Assembly: GCA_035578155.1 (NCBI GenBank)
Contig: JAPWDM010000022.1
Span: 496,001 to 560,000, forward strand
Source of the DNA: Brachynemurus nebulosus
Lineage: Eukaryota; Arthropoda; Insecta; Neuroptera; Myrmeleontidae
Length of the DNA: 64,000 bases
Reading direction: 5' to 3'
Shown: in pieces, positions 1-14,207 of the stretch
Numbering within the stretch: position 1 is the stretch's first letter
How the letters are laid out: each line of letters begins with the position of its first letter
Notes under the pieces: model-generated
The model's database searches: none
What the model was told of the DNA's origin: nothing
Seen by the model: the letters and a program-made list of their open reading frames with translations, nothing else
Position numbers and translations under genes: made by a program

Positions 1-107
1 TATTTTTATCATTTAACCGAAGATGAAATAGTCGACTAAAATATGACTAAATGTAAACAAAATTAGTCGACTAAACAGACTAATCGATTAATCATCCGAC
101 ATCACTA
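1..107 (-). mobile_element. hAT-type transposon end (partial)
   Basis: This is the right-hand end of an element cut by the window start. The sequence has several AGTCGACTAA and AATCGATTA motifs and ends in CATCACTA, the complement of a TAGTGATG terminus of the kind seen in hAT elements. The other end and the target duplication are outside the window, so the family call is an inference. Confidence 0.45.
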
Positions 108-215
108 CTACATACAATTTATTTGTATTTCAAAGTATAAAATCAAAAACCAATATTGGTAAGTTAAAGTGTTTTCTTTGATTTTTCCCTGAACTTTACA
201 GTATAAAGAAGTAGG

Positions 216-1824
216 CAGTGTTGTGCTTGACGTTATCTGAAATTTTATCTAGATAACGTTTTCGTTATCTATTATCTTTTATCTAGATATTTTAAAAAGA
301 AGTTATCTTTTATCTTATCTTTTTATTAAGCGAAAGAAAAAGATAAGATAATAACAGTACATTTTTATTTTTTCTGAAAAAAAGAATTTTGAAACTAAAT
401 TCACCATTTCCCTATATTCACTTGGTCGACTATATAAGACAGGTAAATTCTGACACTTTCTTAAAAATTACAAAAATGTTTAAAAGCAGTTATTTAATTT
501 TAAACAGAACTCTTGTAGCCTGGAATCATTTTCACCATTAGTTGGAATCATATTTAGTCGTGTAACATGAAATGTCGTATTTCGACCACCTGATCTACCA
601 TGTAATTCAGATAAGTATCGACACTTTTTTAAGCATTAGAGATATGTCTACAAGTGATTTTAAATTTTAGAATAATAGTAGGTGGTGTAATGTAAATTGT
701 CGTTTTCCGACCACTTGTTCGACCATGTGATTCAGATAAATATCAACACTTTTTAGATAAATTAGAGAAGTAGGCTACGAACTTACCCTTAAAAATATGC
801 TTAGAAATTGAAAAAGTGATCACGAGCGTTCTAGTAACTGGTTTTTTTTTAATCGATGCAGAATTTAAAAAAAAATATAAAATTCAAATACTATTTTTTT
901 ATTAAACCACGGTTTCAATGCTAAAAATTGATAAAAATAAATAATTTGACAAGTATTCTTATAAATGTTTGATTTTAATCTACTTATTCATTCTAAAATA
1001 TCATATTTGTCAATAGTTTTTTCTCTCTCTAAAAAAATGTTATAATTTTTTTTTTATATATATCAATTGTGCTTAGAGAATACTACAAATACCTACAAAA
1101 TTTATACATATAATCCTACCTATTACTTTTATTAATTTCAATTTTTCACAGTGACGCCGGCATTTGCTAAAAAAATAGTACTTATTGGAATTTTTTTATT
1201 CCTTTTTAAATTTTGAATCGATTAAAAAAAAATCAGTCCCTAGAACGCTCGTGGTCGCTTTTTGTCAAAAATTAAGGTTAAGATGCTACTCTAAAATGTT
1301 TAAAAGAAATTGCCGTATTTTAAATGGAATTCTTGTTGCTAGGAATCATTTCGGCCATTATTTGGAATAACATTTAGTCGTGTAATGCGAAATGTCGTTT
1401 TCAGACCACTAGGTCGATCATATAATTCGGAAAAATATCGACACTGTTTGAGTACTTTTTTTAAACAAAAAATTTTGTACTCTACTATGTTAGATGTGTG
1501 CTATCAAAGGCCGTAAAAAACTAAATTCTAAAACAAGCGATTTTTATCCCCAAAAACTTTTTTTAACATTTTTATAATTTATTGTAATTATCACATCTTT
1601 CTGGGAACCGGCGAGGTACTTTCGCATCCCAGCACCGGTCTACGAATCAACGGTTGAGAAACACTGACCTAGTGGATTAATTCTGTAAATATTATCTTAT
1701 CTGTTATCTAAAATTTTATCTAGATAACGGTTAAATTATCTGTTATCTTTATCTAGATATTTTAAATTATATTATCGCTTATCTGTTATCTAGATAATAA
1801 AATTCGATATCTTGCCCAACACTG
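216..1824. mobile_element. Non-autonomous hAT element, 1.6 kb, with 8-bp TSD
   Basis: The element is bounded by CAGTGTTGTGC on the left and the complement of CAGTGTTGGGCAAG on the right. It is flanked on both sides by the perfect 8-bp duplication GAAGTAGG (208-215 and 1825-1832), which is diagnostic of hAT transposition. Subterminal zones at 228-345 and 1690-1810 are packed with TTATCTAGATAA-like motifs, plausible transposase sites. A ~140-bp segment at about 470-610 recurs at about 1290-1445, with a third partial unit at 690-760. No transposase reading frame is present. Confidence 0.85.
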
Positions 1825-1832
1825 GAAGTAGG

Positions 1833-2346
1833 TAATAAAGAACCTACAAGATTATGTGCTTTAAGACTGCCAGATATAAATAATCATTTTTCCCAAAACG
1901 TTCTTACTACACGCTCCATATTGAATTTGCTGTCAAAAATAGGACTTTATGAAGGTGACACTATTATTTAACAAAAAGAGAAAAAAATGAGTAAAAAAAT
2001 CCAACCTGAAGAAAAAACCAACGGTAAGCAAAAAGTCAGATAATCAAATAAAGCCTCGAACGTATTCACTCAGCGAGAGAGTTCGTGTTGACTAATGAAC
2101 AACTAGTAGTAACAGTATAGAAAAGTTTTCTTAACTTATTCACGACGCGACGTCAGTAAATGCGTTACCTTTTTCATTACTGAGAACATAAACCAATCCG
2201 TTTCGATGTAGAATGCTAAAAGAGAGTGCGAAAGAACATTATCAAACACGGACGAATGCTCATTTACTCACTCACTCGCTCGTTTAGTAAATACACAGTT
2301 TAAAGTCAACGATGGAATTTAATGTGACGACAATAACAAAAATAAC
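1833..2346. other. Intergenic, nothing recognised
   Basis: AT-rich single-copy-looking sequence between two elements. I see no ORF, RNA gene or repeat structure that I can support. Confidence 0.5.
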
Positions 2347-4246
2347 AAAGGGCATAGCCAGGTAAGATAGGGAAAACGGCCCTTGCGCAAAATTGATTGT
2401 TCTTATAGGAAACAATACTTCTTAGCCCCAGATACATTCCTGCCAAATTTCAACCCTCTGAGGCGAATAGTTCATGAATACACAAACAGATAAAAATTTT
2501 CAAAAAAAATTTGATTTTGACGAAATTACTGAGCCGATTTATTTGAGTTTAATATATATTGTGTACCCACCTCAGGCAAAGTAATAAAAAAAAAATGAAC
2601 GTTATATCCCTTTATTATACTATTTTTTTTAAATTTTTAAATTTAAGTAAATTTTTTTTTGGCAATTACGCGTTAGCGACACCCACAATTTTTTGTTCAA
2701 TAATATGTCTCTTAGTACTCTTTAACATATATTTTTATGGAAAAATTTTAGTTGGTAGAACATAGTAATATTTCAATACAAATGCATACCATGTTAGGTA
2801 CTACATATATTACTTATGTATAAAAAGGGCTATAGAGTAAAATATCTACCCTATTTCTAAAATAATACAATTACATACGTTCATAACTACGATAAACTAG
2901 TTTAAATTTACTCAAGTGCAACATTATCTGCCGTTTGTCCTTTTTTATTAATAAAACAAAATAGATATTGATTTCTCTTTTGTTAGAGTTGTTTTCTTTG
3001 TAAGCCGTCAATTTTATTAGCTCATACACCACGTATTACGACGTCAACAATTTCATACAAAGTTTATTAGCTGTCAAAATAGTATACTAGTTGGTCATTT
3101 CGTTATAATTCCCCATGACCCGTCATCGTTTTAACAAAAGAAGACAAACAGCAGATAAAGCTAGACGTTTGTCTAAGCTTGTTTGTCGTTGTTATGAACG
3201 TATGTAATTTTATTACAGAAAAAATCCACTTTCTGCACCTCCTTAAGAAGTGCAACAAAAACATTAAGTGAGACGGTCTGTTTAAGTTAGTTATATGTAC
3301 CTACATGTAATTTACCTACATATTTTTATAACTACAACAAGTTTTAGCCGGACTGTTGTTATTACTATACATTATTGAAGTTTTTTGTTCCAATCTATTA
3401 AGTTAATATTTATTATTATTAAAGCAATATAAGATTTAAGACGTATTGTTCTTATTATTATTATCTTTATTTAAATAAAGTTTCTAAAACTTATAATTTT
3501 TGTTGAGTTAAATGTAATTTTATTTAGTAAATATGCTGAGATAATTTTACTGATTTCATTCAAATATTCAGATTCATGGTAAAATTAACCTTGAAAATTA
3601 TTTTTTAACAAGTTAAAACATATTTTTTATAACAAGTCAAAATATAAATTTTTTTAGACCGTCACAGGAACTCCAAGAACAACTCAGGGGGGAAGAGAAC
3701 ATTTTACTGCACTCCTCAGAGTTCTACTGTGTTTTAGAAATCAGGCAAATGCTTTACTTTATGGTCCTTTTTATACATAAGTAATATATGTAGTACCGAA
3801 CATGACATGCATTTGTATTGAAATATTACTATGTTCTACCAACTAAAATTTTTCCGTAAAAATATATGTTATAGAGTATTAAGAGACATATTATTGAACA
3901 AAAAATGGTGGGTGTCGCTAACGCGTAAGTGCCAGAAAAAAATTTACATAAATTTAAAAATTTAAAAAAATTAGTATAATAAAGGGATATAACGTTCGTT
4001 TTTTTTTATTACTTTGCCTAAGGTGGGTACACAATATATATTAAACTCAAATAAATCAGCTCAGTAATTTCGTAAAAAAAAATTTTTTTTGAAAAATTTT
4101 GTCTGTTTGTGTATTCATAAACTATTAGCCTCAAAGGGTTCAAATTTGGCAGGAATGTAGCTGAGGCTAAGAACTATTATTTCCTGTAAAAACAATCAAT
4201 TTTGTGTCAAGGGCCGTTTTCCCTATCTTACCCGGCTATGCCCTTT
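2347..4246. mobile_element. Non-autonomous element with ~485-bp terminal inverted repeats
   Basis: The left arm (2347-2830) and right arm (3763-4246) are long, strongly similar inverted copies beginning AAAGGGCATAGCC and ending with its complement. The centre contains a second inverted repeat. There is no transposase ORF and no clear target duplication, so the superfamily is not assigned. Each arm carries a 'CAAATTTCAACCCTCTG'-like module that also occurs in the 28-31 kb palindrome. Confidence 0.75.
2867..3217. repeat. Nested inverted repeat inside the 1.9-kb element
   Basis: A segment starting ATTACATACGTTCATAAC near 2870 is repeated in inverse orientation ending near 3213. Inside that pair, a CTGCCGTTTGTC stretch near 2930 pairs with GACAAACAGCAG near 3147. 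This is a roughly 350-bp imperfect palindrome, possibly an older MITE captured between the arms. Confidence 0.6.
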
Positions 4247-5205
4247 CACATTATTTGTACATTTCCAGTACAAGTTATTTAGAATCCTGACTACAAAATG
4301 GTAAATTTTGACATAATCCTGAAAATGCCGGGCATCTGGTAATATTAATTTACTCCTTATCACTTTACATTCCGTTTTTATTTATCGTGTTAAAATAACA
4401 TGGCCATATGCGCTTGGTAATATATTTCTTAATCTTTTATTCATTAGCAAAAAGTAAATATTTTATAACAGAAAGCGACATAAAAAACAGATTGCAATAA
4501 AAATATTCTATGAAAGGAAAAAAGTACGCAAAACCCACTAGTTTTATAATATTATATAAACTTACGGATTTAAAAATTCTTTTGCAGTTACCTGTACAAT
4601 TTTAAACAACTCGGTTTTAAAAAGATGCACTGGTATCGTCCCCATTGCAAACAGTTTTGATTGTGAACAACTCATCCAAAGTCTCGATTGCAAAAAACTA
4701 GGGCCGACGAGAGGATGGGGCAGCCGGAGTTGAAACCTCGGGATTCGGGCTGGAAAAAGGGGCCCGTAGTAATCGGTAGGGGCCCGGAGAAAAGTAAAAA
4801 TCTTTTTTGCTCGTCACTTAAGTACTTTTTTGGGGAGAAATTTTTAAGAGATGTGCTTTATTCCCAAGGCCCGCTATGTCTCTCTACGGTCCTGGCGAAT
4901 ACTACATACTCCTAAAGGATTATGAATATTTTCAGTCTCGACTGCAAAAACTTTTTTTTATAAGTAAACTTCCCTGTCAGAAACCGATTTTAACGGGTTT
5001 TGCCCACTCTCTCCTTTCCTCTCGTAGTTTTCCAGTTAAACTCTAGCTGTTACATAAAATGTTTTACTATGTACTTCAGTGCTACTTTTTAAAAATTTAA
5101 AAACCCTGTTATGTTAATCTTTGATTGCCTGCTAATATAGAGTTTATCATGTCAGAAAAAAACAATGTGCTCTATTTAGTGACTATACTTATTACAGACA
5201 ATTTA
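4247..5205. other. Intergenic; possible diverged MITE near 4.69-4.91 kb
   Basis: Mostly AT-rich with no convincing gene. The GC-richer patch at 4690-4910 contains 'TTTTTTGCTCGTCACTT' followed by a G-rich run, resembling the interior of the hAT MITE at 41057-41373. It may be a decayed relative; the open frame through it looks incidental. Confidence 0.35.
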
Positions 5206-5580
5206 AAGGGCCTTTTAAACGGTCATATCAGTTCCTAGTTCAGTTTCAGTTTCCGTTCTCATTTCATTTCAGTTCGGAAGAAGGTTTGTTTTTACACGGT
5301 CCGTTCAGTTCTCACTATTCTTAGTCGTTTTAGTTGTTTGTACAGTCTGAGTTTCCCTGATTTTCAAGAGAACTGGCGTGAGCAAACGGATTGAGGCATG
5401 GTGCATTTGTTTACACATAGGAATTCTAAGAACTGAAATGAAACAAATAGGTCTATCCATCCCGTCAGTTCTCAGTTTCCGTTTCAGTTCTCCTTTTAGA
5501 TTTTAACTTTGACATGTAGGAAAAACTGACAGTTTAACTGAAACTGAACTGAGAACTGATATGACCTTTTAAAAGGCCCT
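5206..5580. mobile_element. Harbinger-like MITE, ~375 bp
   Basis: The ends are near-perfect inverted repeats of about 45 bp starting AGGGCCTTTTAAA and reading into tandem CAGTTTCAGTT / CAGTTCTCAGTT motifs. The flanks fit a TTA (or TA) duplication (5203-5205 and 5581-5583). A GGGCC-type terminus with a TWA duplication suggests PIF/Harbinger. There is no coding capacity. Confidence 0.65.
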
Positions 5581-5583
5581 TTA

Positions 5584-7290
5584 GGTTAGTAAAAGTGATC
5601 TCACCATTTGGCTCCGTTTGAAGGAAAGAGTTACTAAATACAATATTGTACCTAAGATTTCTCACTAGTCTTAACTGATGAAAAATATACAATGCTCCAA
5701 CATGTTTAACTAAATAAAACGAACTTCTTAATAATTTGAAAAGTTATCCTTACAAAGTAAAAATAGCTATTTGAGTCTCTGTTTAAGATCGTGTACAATT
5801 AATTGTGGAGATGTGGCTCATATGATCCCCTGATGTTAGTTTGGTGAACGGAGTTATACACCAGGGCTCTCTCAGATACAAGCGAGGTGTCTCTTATTAA
5901 AAGGGTACGCAGCTCTAGCGAGTACTAACAATAAGCCTTCACTCATTTAATACTAATCCAGTATATAAATAATAACTTGGCTAAATGATGAAAACGTTTT
6001 CCAATCTGTCTGTAAAAAGAAATGTTCCCAACTGAGACTTTTAATGAGATGTTCGCAATGGAGACGGAACTGTTGTACTATCTCACTACGTGAACTACTG
6101 TTGCATTGCGTTCTACCGTTTGTTGAATCATTCATTGTATAATAATTATTATATTTTTACTGTTATGTTTCAAAGAACAAAATCACCTGCTTGTTATTCT
6201 TATGAATGTCTAGTAAAACTGTTAAATACAATATATATATATTTTTGTTATAAAAACCTATTTCTGTTTTTACGACGATTCTATAAATTATTAGCTAAAA
6301 TTTTTCATAAATATCGGTTCTTATTTTTATACAACTTCAGCATCCACAGAGATAAAAATAACGGTATTTATAGTATTTTGTTTTAATTTTCTTTTTGGTT
6401 GACGACTCAGAACAAACGGGTTTTTAAGAACAAAAAATATTGTTTTAATAGACATTTTTTTTATTTATTTATAAGTTTATACGGTCGAATCGAATCTGGT
6501 AAACATGCTTTTTTTTAAGGAGCTTGGACTCCGATTTTAAAACATCGGAACTTCTATTTCCAATTTCATCTCCGGTTTCGACTCCGGTACCAATACTCTC
6601 AAAACCAAAGTTATCGGAATTTAGGGATCGATCCAACATGACGATGGTCAATGGATGTTGCGACAAGTGGCAAATGTCAAATGATACATATAAGTGCGTA
6701 AATTTTATAATAAAACAAATGCTTTCAGCCAACTAAAAATGTACTGACTAAATATAAGTACAGTCGATGTGTTGATTTTAGAATCACCGAATAAATTCAC
6801 GCTCATACCATCGGTTGAGTATTCAGTGAAACTTTAAAAAGTGCTTGAATATATTTCAATCGTCTCACTGTATAATTCAAATTAAAAGACCCTATACTGT
6901 AACATGTACACAAATATTTTAAAATTAAAAGTAGGAATTTAACGACGCTGAATTTGTAGGAACTGTTGTTTTCAGTCGGTAAACCATCTGCGATTTTTGG
7001 AATTCCTAATTTTTTTGATAGAAAAAATAATTTATGCCTAAAAATACGACTAAAAGCTTTCATTTGTCTAAAGAATGCCACAGCTATTATAAACTATTTT
7101 TTACCTATAATGAAATATTGACATACACTAAAACTTCTAATTTTTAACAATATCGATAGATTAATATGAAGAACCATGCTGTGTATACCAACCATATTAC
7201 ACAGGATTACAACATACTACACTAATTCGAAAATATGACATCCCAAGACGTTTACGGTCATGAGACATTATGACGAAACACCAGTACATA
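5584..7290. other. Intergenic, no supported gene
   Basis: AT-rich sequence with several short open frames on both strands, none with recognisable protein features. The patch at 6515-6610 is a degenerate CGGA/TCCG-rich imperfect repeat. I see no RNA gene. Confidence 0.45.
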
Positions 7291-8261
<971 letters not shown>

Positions 8262-8363
8262 CGTCTGCCCCCGTCGATATCTACAACTCTTATTTGAACA
8301 ATTTTTCGATTAAATCAACGGTTTGGCTGTAATAAAAATGGCAACTCTCGAAAAACTCACACA

Positions 8364-8467
<104 letters not shown>

Positions 8468-9069
8468 TCATTTCACATCAAGTTAGGCGGACCTTGAAAT
8501 TCGATGTCAGCGATTTCAACGAAATTCACAGATTATAATCTACTGGTGGATAGTAATTGATTGCCACCCCCAATTTTTTGCCTGAGTGTTTTCGTTTTTT
8601 ATACCGGGCTATCTAAAAGTTGCAAACAAATTAGAAAAAATTCAAAAATTTTTGTATTGCTTCCATTTTTTTAAATTTTTTAGTAGTAAAAACTATCCGA
8701 TTCACTTGAAATTAATACTACAGCTTAAGCTCGGATGTAGCTAACGAGTGGCTAGGGAGAAATTCCGAAATCCTTTATACCGGGTGTTTCAGAACTAGTC
8801 ACACCTAACCATATTTATGTTCAGATATCTCAAATCAAGAGATATCTGAACATAAATATGGTTCAAGAACGGTACTACACGTCTATAAAATAAAATCCGT
8901 TGACAAGTCAAATTTACGGATATTACGGGATAAAAACCAATTACAGGGTGCCTAAATGTACGTATTCACGATTTTTTTCAGTTTTAAATCAATTTATTAT
9001 CTAACTCAATGTTGTGACTGCTTATTTTTATATTTTAGTGTTAAATTGAACCTTTTATAGCAGTAATAT

Positions 9070-10545
9070 TAGCTGAGTATTCTCTCATAAGGGGAAACAT
9101 AAGGGGAAAATTTTAGATTTTGATGATTTTTATATTTTTATGGTCTTACAAGTGTTCTGTAGTTGTGCTGGGCTATTAGTTTTGCGATATCTGTTTGTTT
9201 CTGTACAGTACATGTGGGCAAAGTGACCCATATGCGTAAACCACCAAAAACTATATTTTTCGTTTTTGTCCAAATTAATTGCAAGAGGAAAGACGAAAAT
9301 AACACTAAATAATAGCATGTTAAATAAGTAAGTAACGTAGCTCAATTCGCTCACCTAAGCCCGATATTTTAGAAGTAAATTTATTTTATATAGGTAAAAG
9401 TTTAATCGTCATTTTTGAAGAAGCCTATAAATCGATTTAGACGTTTTAAATTTCTATAGATAGTAGTAGTCAAGTACCATCAAGCAGTGAAAGAAAATCA
9501 ATGGGGAGTCAACTTCACTAGTTTTTATAGGCAAATTTTAAAATTTTTCATGAAAAATTGTCAAACAGAAACCTGTAAAAATGTTTTGTACAAAGGAAAA
9601 TCGGTGGAAATCATAGTTTAAATTGTGATTTAAATCATTTAGCTTAATTTTTTTCACTGTTATAAACTCTAATCGCGTGTAATTCATAGAGACGCTTATG
9701 AGTTATATTGTATAGTAATATAAAATTTGTGTTAAAAGAATAAAAAAGGCTGAGACCATTATGAGAACAAAATTTGACATCAAGATTTTAGTTTTTAACT
9801 TCTCACACCCCTATATATATTACAAATTTCATCCCCTAAAATTTAACCCCCAACCACTCCTGTTGGTGGAAATTTAAAACTTTTTTCCCGTTCAGTATCT
9901 CTAAAAACAATTAGTGGTAGTCATCCTTTACATTTTTTCCCTATCTCTAGTCATTTCCAAAATAATGAGTGTTTTATTCAATTTTGCCACAAAAGTTTTT
10001 AGTTTTTGTTATAACATTTTTCCAAGATTCGTCCGCACTTATTTTACTTCATAGTCTCATGACAACTTTCTATGAAAAAATTTTGAAATTTTTCTATGAA
10101 AACTGGCAGAATGATTTCCCCTTGATTTTATTTCACTGTTTGATAGTACTCGACCGGTACTATCCAGAGAAATTTAAAACGTCCAAATCGATTTATAATC
10201 TTCTTCAATAATGGCGATTGAACTTTTACATTATAAAATAAATTTACTTCTAAACTATCGGGTTTAGGTGAGCGAATTTAAGTAAGTCACTTACTTTAAC
10301 ATACTATTGTTTAGTGTTATTTTCGTCTTTTCTACTGTATTTGATTTCAAGAAAAACGAAAAAAAAATAGTTTTAGGTGGTTTACACATGGGCCATTTTG
10401 CCCATATGTACTCTACAGAAACAAACAGATATCGCAAAACTAATAGCTCAGTATAGCTAAACAACACCTGTAAATTATAAAAATATAAAAATCATCAAAA
10501 TCTACAACTATGAGTTTTGAGTGTTTCCTCTTAAAATAGAATTGC
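9070..10545. repeat. Inverted repeat, ~480-bp arms
   Basis: The sequence at 9070-9560 is repeated in inverse orientation at about 10060-10545. Markers are TTTTGCGATATCTGTTTGTTTCTG on one side and its complement near 10420, and the GAGCGAATT / AATTCGCTC stretches at about 9340 and 10270. The outer part overlaps the inner end of the large TIR, so the left half of the composite element is itself a palindrome. Confidence 0.7.
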
Positions 10546-11247
10546 CCAGCTCTAAAATGTATGAAATAAATTTATATACATTTTCACATTTGACATTATT
10601 GCTCACAGCCAATGTGTTAACAATAAAGATGAGTGTATGAAAGCAAATATGTAATTTAAGAGGGCAACTGACCCTCGTCTCCAGTGTTGCTCAAACTGAA
10701 CTTCTACCTTATTCTAATTGTCTTAAACCATTTTCCATAAATTAGTTCTAGAATTACTCAAATAGGATGATTATTTCGACACAGTTATCCACGAGTTAAC
10801 TACCCCTAGACTTAATTACGCGAAATTGAGAAAAAACAGGTTAATTAGATTTTTTATGTAGATTTGAAATCCACACACAGAATTTTAACATATTGTATCT
10901 TTTACCCTCTCTTTACAAAACTAACCCTTAAATTTGAGCCCCCAACCACCCCTGTCAATATAATTTAAACAAATTTCATATCAATAGATAGCTTCTTAAA
11001 AAACAGCAATATTGCCAATTTAAACTTTTGCTCTATCTCTCACCATTATTGAGATATTTGGAAAATTACATATTGATCCCAATTTTCGAAGGGCGGTTTC
11101 ACCCCCTTATATCGTTTTACCGCCGGTAAAAAAAATACGTATCCCTTATTTTCCCTTATTTCTCGATGTTCTATATCAAAGAATAAACAAAATTGAAGGA
11201 GTACACTCCCGTGACATTCCTCGTAAGTGCAGAAGATACAGCTAACA
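10546..11247. other. Intergenic dispersed-repeat sequence
   Basis: No gene. The segment 10900-11160 ('ACCCTTAAATTTGAGCCCCCAACC', then a GGGCGGTTTCACCCCC block and TAAAAAAAATACG) resembles sequence at 9800-9960 and 51500-51790, so it is probably an old dispersed repeat. Confidence 0.4.
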
Positions 11248-11256
11248 ATAATAATA

Positions 11257-11261
11257 TTACA

Positions 11262-11316
<55 letters not shown>
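11257..11316. repeat. (TAA)n microsatellite, target of R4/Dong-like copy A
   Basis: About 60 bp of TAA repeats directly upstream of a 5'-truncated retrotransposon copy. Confidence 0.9.
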
Positions 11317-11996
11317 TAAGAGTGAAGAACACACTGACACACATCTTACAGACACACAACACACATACATAAACACACAATACGCTAACACTGAAACACA
11401 AACACTTAACACACATACAGATCCAGATTCGTCTGATGGAGAGGGAGGATCGACCAACTCCCGCACTGTCACTGTTACCGCTCTGGTGCACAATCCTCCC
11501 CAACTCAATAACACACAAGGTCCGTCAACCTCTGTACCATCTAAACGCGCAATTCCAGGAACCAGAACACATTTACACCAAGAAACGTAAAATAGAACGA
11601 CACATCCACACACATACACGAACACACACACAAACACAAACAGTCCTTTCCCTTCCCTCTGTCCCTAATCCTACCTATCCTCTGAGGACACGAAAACGAA
11701 CCAGGCTATCACAGCCGTCTGTCATTGAGCCAACATCTACGCTCCCACGAAGGTCTCGTCGTACGACCCAGTGTACACCAAAATAGACCCATAACACCTC
11801 GTTTCAAGCAACAACAACAACAATATAAGGAGTGATGTGACAAACCCGTCCGTGAATGTACTACGGTACTTTTACGGATTGGTTTGGCACATTACCCTTC
11901 CACAGAGCCTAATACCTTGCATAAGGCCGGTATAGGTGAATGTTACCCAGTACTGTCCTACTGAGTAGTGAGCGCCAGGTTGGCGTAAAAGTCTAT
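11317..11996 (+). mobile_element. R4/Dong-like non-LTR retrotransposon, copy A (5'-truncated)
   Basis: This copy contains only the end of the reading frame (the Ser/Thr/His-rich tail) and the 3' UTR. It aligns from the position equivalent to about 13488 in copy B and ends in the shared terminus TAAAAGTCTA plus (TAA)n. About 30 bp between CCAGGAAC and CAGAACAC are deleted compared with copies B-D, at an AAC microhomology. Truncation from the 5' side is usual for target-primed reverse transcription. Confidence 0.85.
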
Positions 11997-12020
11997 AATA
12001 ATAATAATAATAATAATAAT
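11997..12020. repeat. (TAA)8 tract joining copies A and B
   Basis: This short TAA run is both the tail of copy A and the 5' junction of copy B. Confidence 0.9.
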
Positions 12021-12022
12021 GC

Positions 12023-13420
12023 ATGGAGTTCGGGATTGGCAAATGTCGGACACAATGTCGCTCTGGGGGAAAACGAGATGCGGTCGTATTTGAACTCGAA
12101 CCAGAGTCTGTTATGCAGCCAATGGACGAGGGAGAGTCGTACCGGTACCTCGGATTCAACCAGGATGAACGTATAGATCACAGCGCCGTAAAACAACACC
12201 TAATGCAGCAATACCTAGCACGTGTACAGAGATTACTGAACACCCACCTTGATGGAAAAAAAACCATCAAAGCAATTAACACCTACGCAGTTCCGGTGCT
12301 AACGTACTCATTTAGGGTAATCAAATGGACGCCTACGGACTTGACAAACATCGAGATCAAGACCCGCGTCCTTACGACCAAATACAGAATTCATCATCCC
12401 AAAGCAGCGATAGAACGACTGACGCTGCCAAGAGCTGAAGGGGGTCGGGGTCCTATAGACATAAGGAACATGCATAATAAACAGGTTCATAACTTGCGAG
12501 AATACTTTTATACCAAAACACACACATCACACCTACACAATGCAATAATCCAAGCCGACAAGGCATACACACCATTAAACCTCTCACACACAGAAATGCC
12601 AGATAGTTTTTGCCCCTTGGTCACGAAGGAGGACAAAATCCAGCAATGGATTCGCAAGCCTCTACATGGAAGACATCCACATGATCTTAACCAGAGTAAC
12701 GTCGACAAAGCAGCGTCGCACGCCTGGTTGAGTCAAGGAAGTCTTTTCCCGGAGACTGAAGGATTCATGCTGGCTATACAAGATCAAGTAATTCATACAA
12801 AGAATTACTCAAAATACATACTTCGTGACTCGTCAATAACATCTGGCTCATGCCGGAGATGCCATTCCAAACCCGAAACGATCCAACACATCACAGCTGC
12901 CTGTACTCAGCTCACTCAGTCCGAATATAAACACCGTCACGACCAGGTTGGCAAAATTATATACCAGAAACTAGCGGTTAAGCACCACCTTACAACCGAT
13001 AAAACCCCTTACTACAAGCTCACACCAAAAGTAGTAGCGAAGAATGACCCCTGTAGACTTTACTGGGATCGGTCGATTATTACAGATAAGACCATAAATC
13101 ATAATCGACCAGATATCACCTTCGTAATGAAACAAACTAAGACCACCTATCTGATCGACATTGCGGTTCCGAATACACATAACTTACAAAAAACACACGC
13201 AGTTAAATTGGAGAAATACACTGACCTCGCAGCCGAAATAAAACAACAATGGCGAATGGAACATGTCTACATTGTTCCAATAGTACTCAGTGCCACCGGG
13301 GTCATTCCACACACACTACACAATAGCTTGAGCCTCTTGGGTCTCTCAAAGTACACATGTCACTATGCAAAAGGCAGTGATCATAAACACGTGTCGTATA
13401 GTACGGAAATTCCTCAGTAA
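12023..13420 (+). pseudogene. R4/Dong-like ORF fragment: RT thumb, CCHC zinc finger, restriction-like endonuclease
   Basis: The frame encodes 465 residues. The first part, with a YRYLGFNQ motif near residue 40, corresponds to the post-palm/thumb region of R2/R4-group proteins. A C-X2-C-X8-H-X4-C knuckle starts near residue 277. A restriction-like endonuclease core follows near residues 360-405 (RPDITFVMK, then YLIDIAVPN and a Lys-rich helix), which cuts the target to prime reverse transcription. The reverse transcriptase palm is absent, so the copy cannot be autonomous. The apparent ATG start is an accident of truncation. Near 13360 the frame slips: copies C and D keep reading into a long tail, whereas this ORF ends early, and the tail continues in another frame to 14021. 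There are no neighbours of functional relevance; copy A lies immediately upstream in the same orientation. Confidence 0.85.
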
Positions 13421-14021
13421 TACGAATCCGACTGCGATATGTGAAAGCACAAGATCTGCTTCTACTCCATCTGAGCCATCTACAGTGAGTGAACAACACA
13501 CTGACACTCATCTTACAGACAAACAACACACATACATAAACACACAATACGCTAACACTGAAACACAAACACTTAACACACATACAGATCCAGATTCGTC
13601 TGATGGAGAGGGGGGATCGACCAGCTTCCGCACTGTCACTGTTACCGCTCTGGTGCACAATCCTCCCCAACTCAATAACACACAAGGTCCGTCAACCTCT
13701 GTACCATCTAAACGCGCAATTCCAGGAACACCCGATCTTAATGAGCAATTTGATGAACCAGAACACATTTACACCAAGAAACGAAAAATAGAACGACACA
13801 TTCACACACATACACGAACACACACACAAACACACACACATACACGAACACACACACAAACACACACACAAACACAAACAGTCCTTTCCCTTCCCTCTGT
13901 CCCTAATCCTGCCTATCCTCTGAGGACACGAAAACGAACCAGGCTATCACAGCCGTCTGTCATTGAGCCAACATCTACGCTCCCACGAAAGTCTCGTACG
14001 ACCCAGTGTACACCAAAATAG
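13365..14021 (+). pseudogene. R4/Dong-like ORF, C-terminal tail in shifted frame
   Basis: This frame continues the endonuclease ORF after the slip near 13360. It reads MQKAVIINTCRIVRKFL, the usual end of R4/R2-type proteins, and then about 190 further residues rich in Ser, Thr and His. The tail includes an acidic DSSDGEGG patch, a basic KKRKIERH cluster that could be a nuclear localisation signal, an HTHTRTHTQT repeat encoded by CA-rich DNA, and a basic RTRKRTR patch. Copies C and D have the same tail joined to the endonuclease in one frame, so the break here is specific to copy B. This copy also has an expanded HT repeat. Confidence 0.75.
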
Positions 14022-14207
14022 ACGCATAACACCTCGTTTCAAGCAACAACAACAACAATATAAGGAGTGATGTAACAAGCCCGTCCGTGAATGTACTACG
14101 GTGCTTTTACGGATTGGTTTGGCACATTACCCTTCCATAGAGCCTAATACCTTGCATAATGCCGGTATAGGTGAATGTTACTCAGTACTGTCCTACTGAG
14201 TAATGAA

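Noticed and set aside
4688..4915. 75-codon frame in a GC-richer patch
   Set aside because: No domain, no homologous pattern, and the DNA looks like a decayed MITE.
5804..5950. Possible tRNA-derived SINE
   Set aside because: TGGCTCATATGATCC looks faintly like box A but no box B or cloverleaf could be drawn.
6469..6736. Overlapping frames on both strands
   Set aside because: Low-complexity CGGA/TCCG repeats give open frames on both strands; no protein features.
11046..11637. Minus-strand frames with poly-Ile, poly-Leu or poly-Tyr and Cys/Val-rich stretches
   Set aside because: Antisense of the TAA tract and of CA-rich retrotransposon tail coding sequence.
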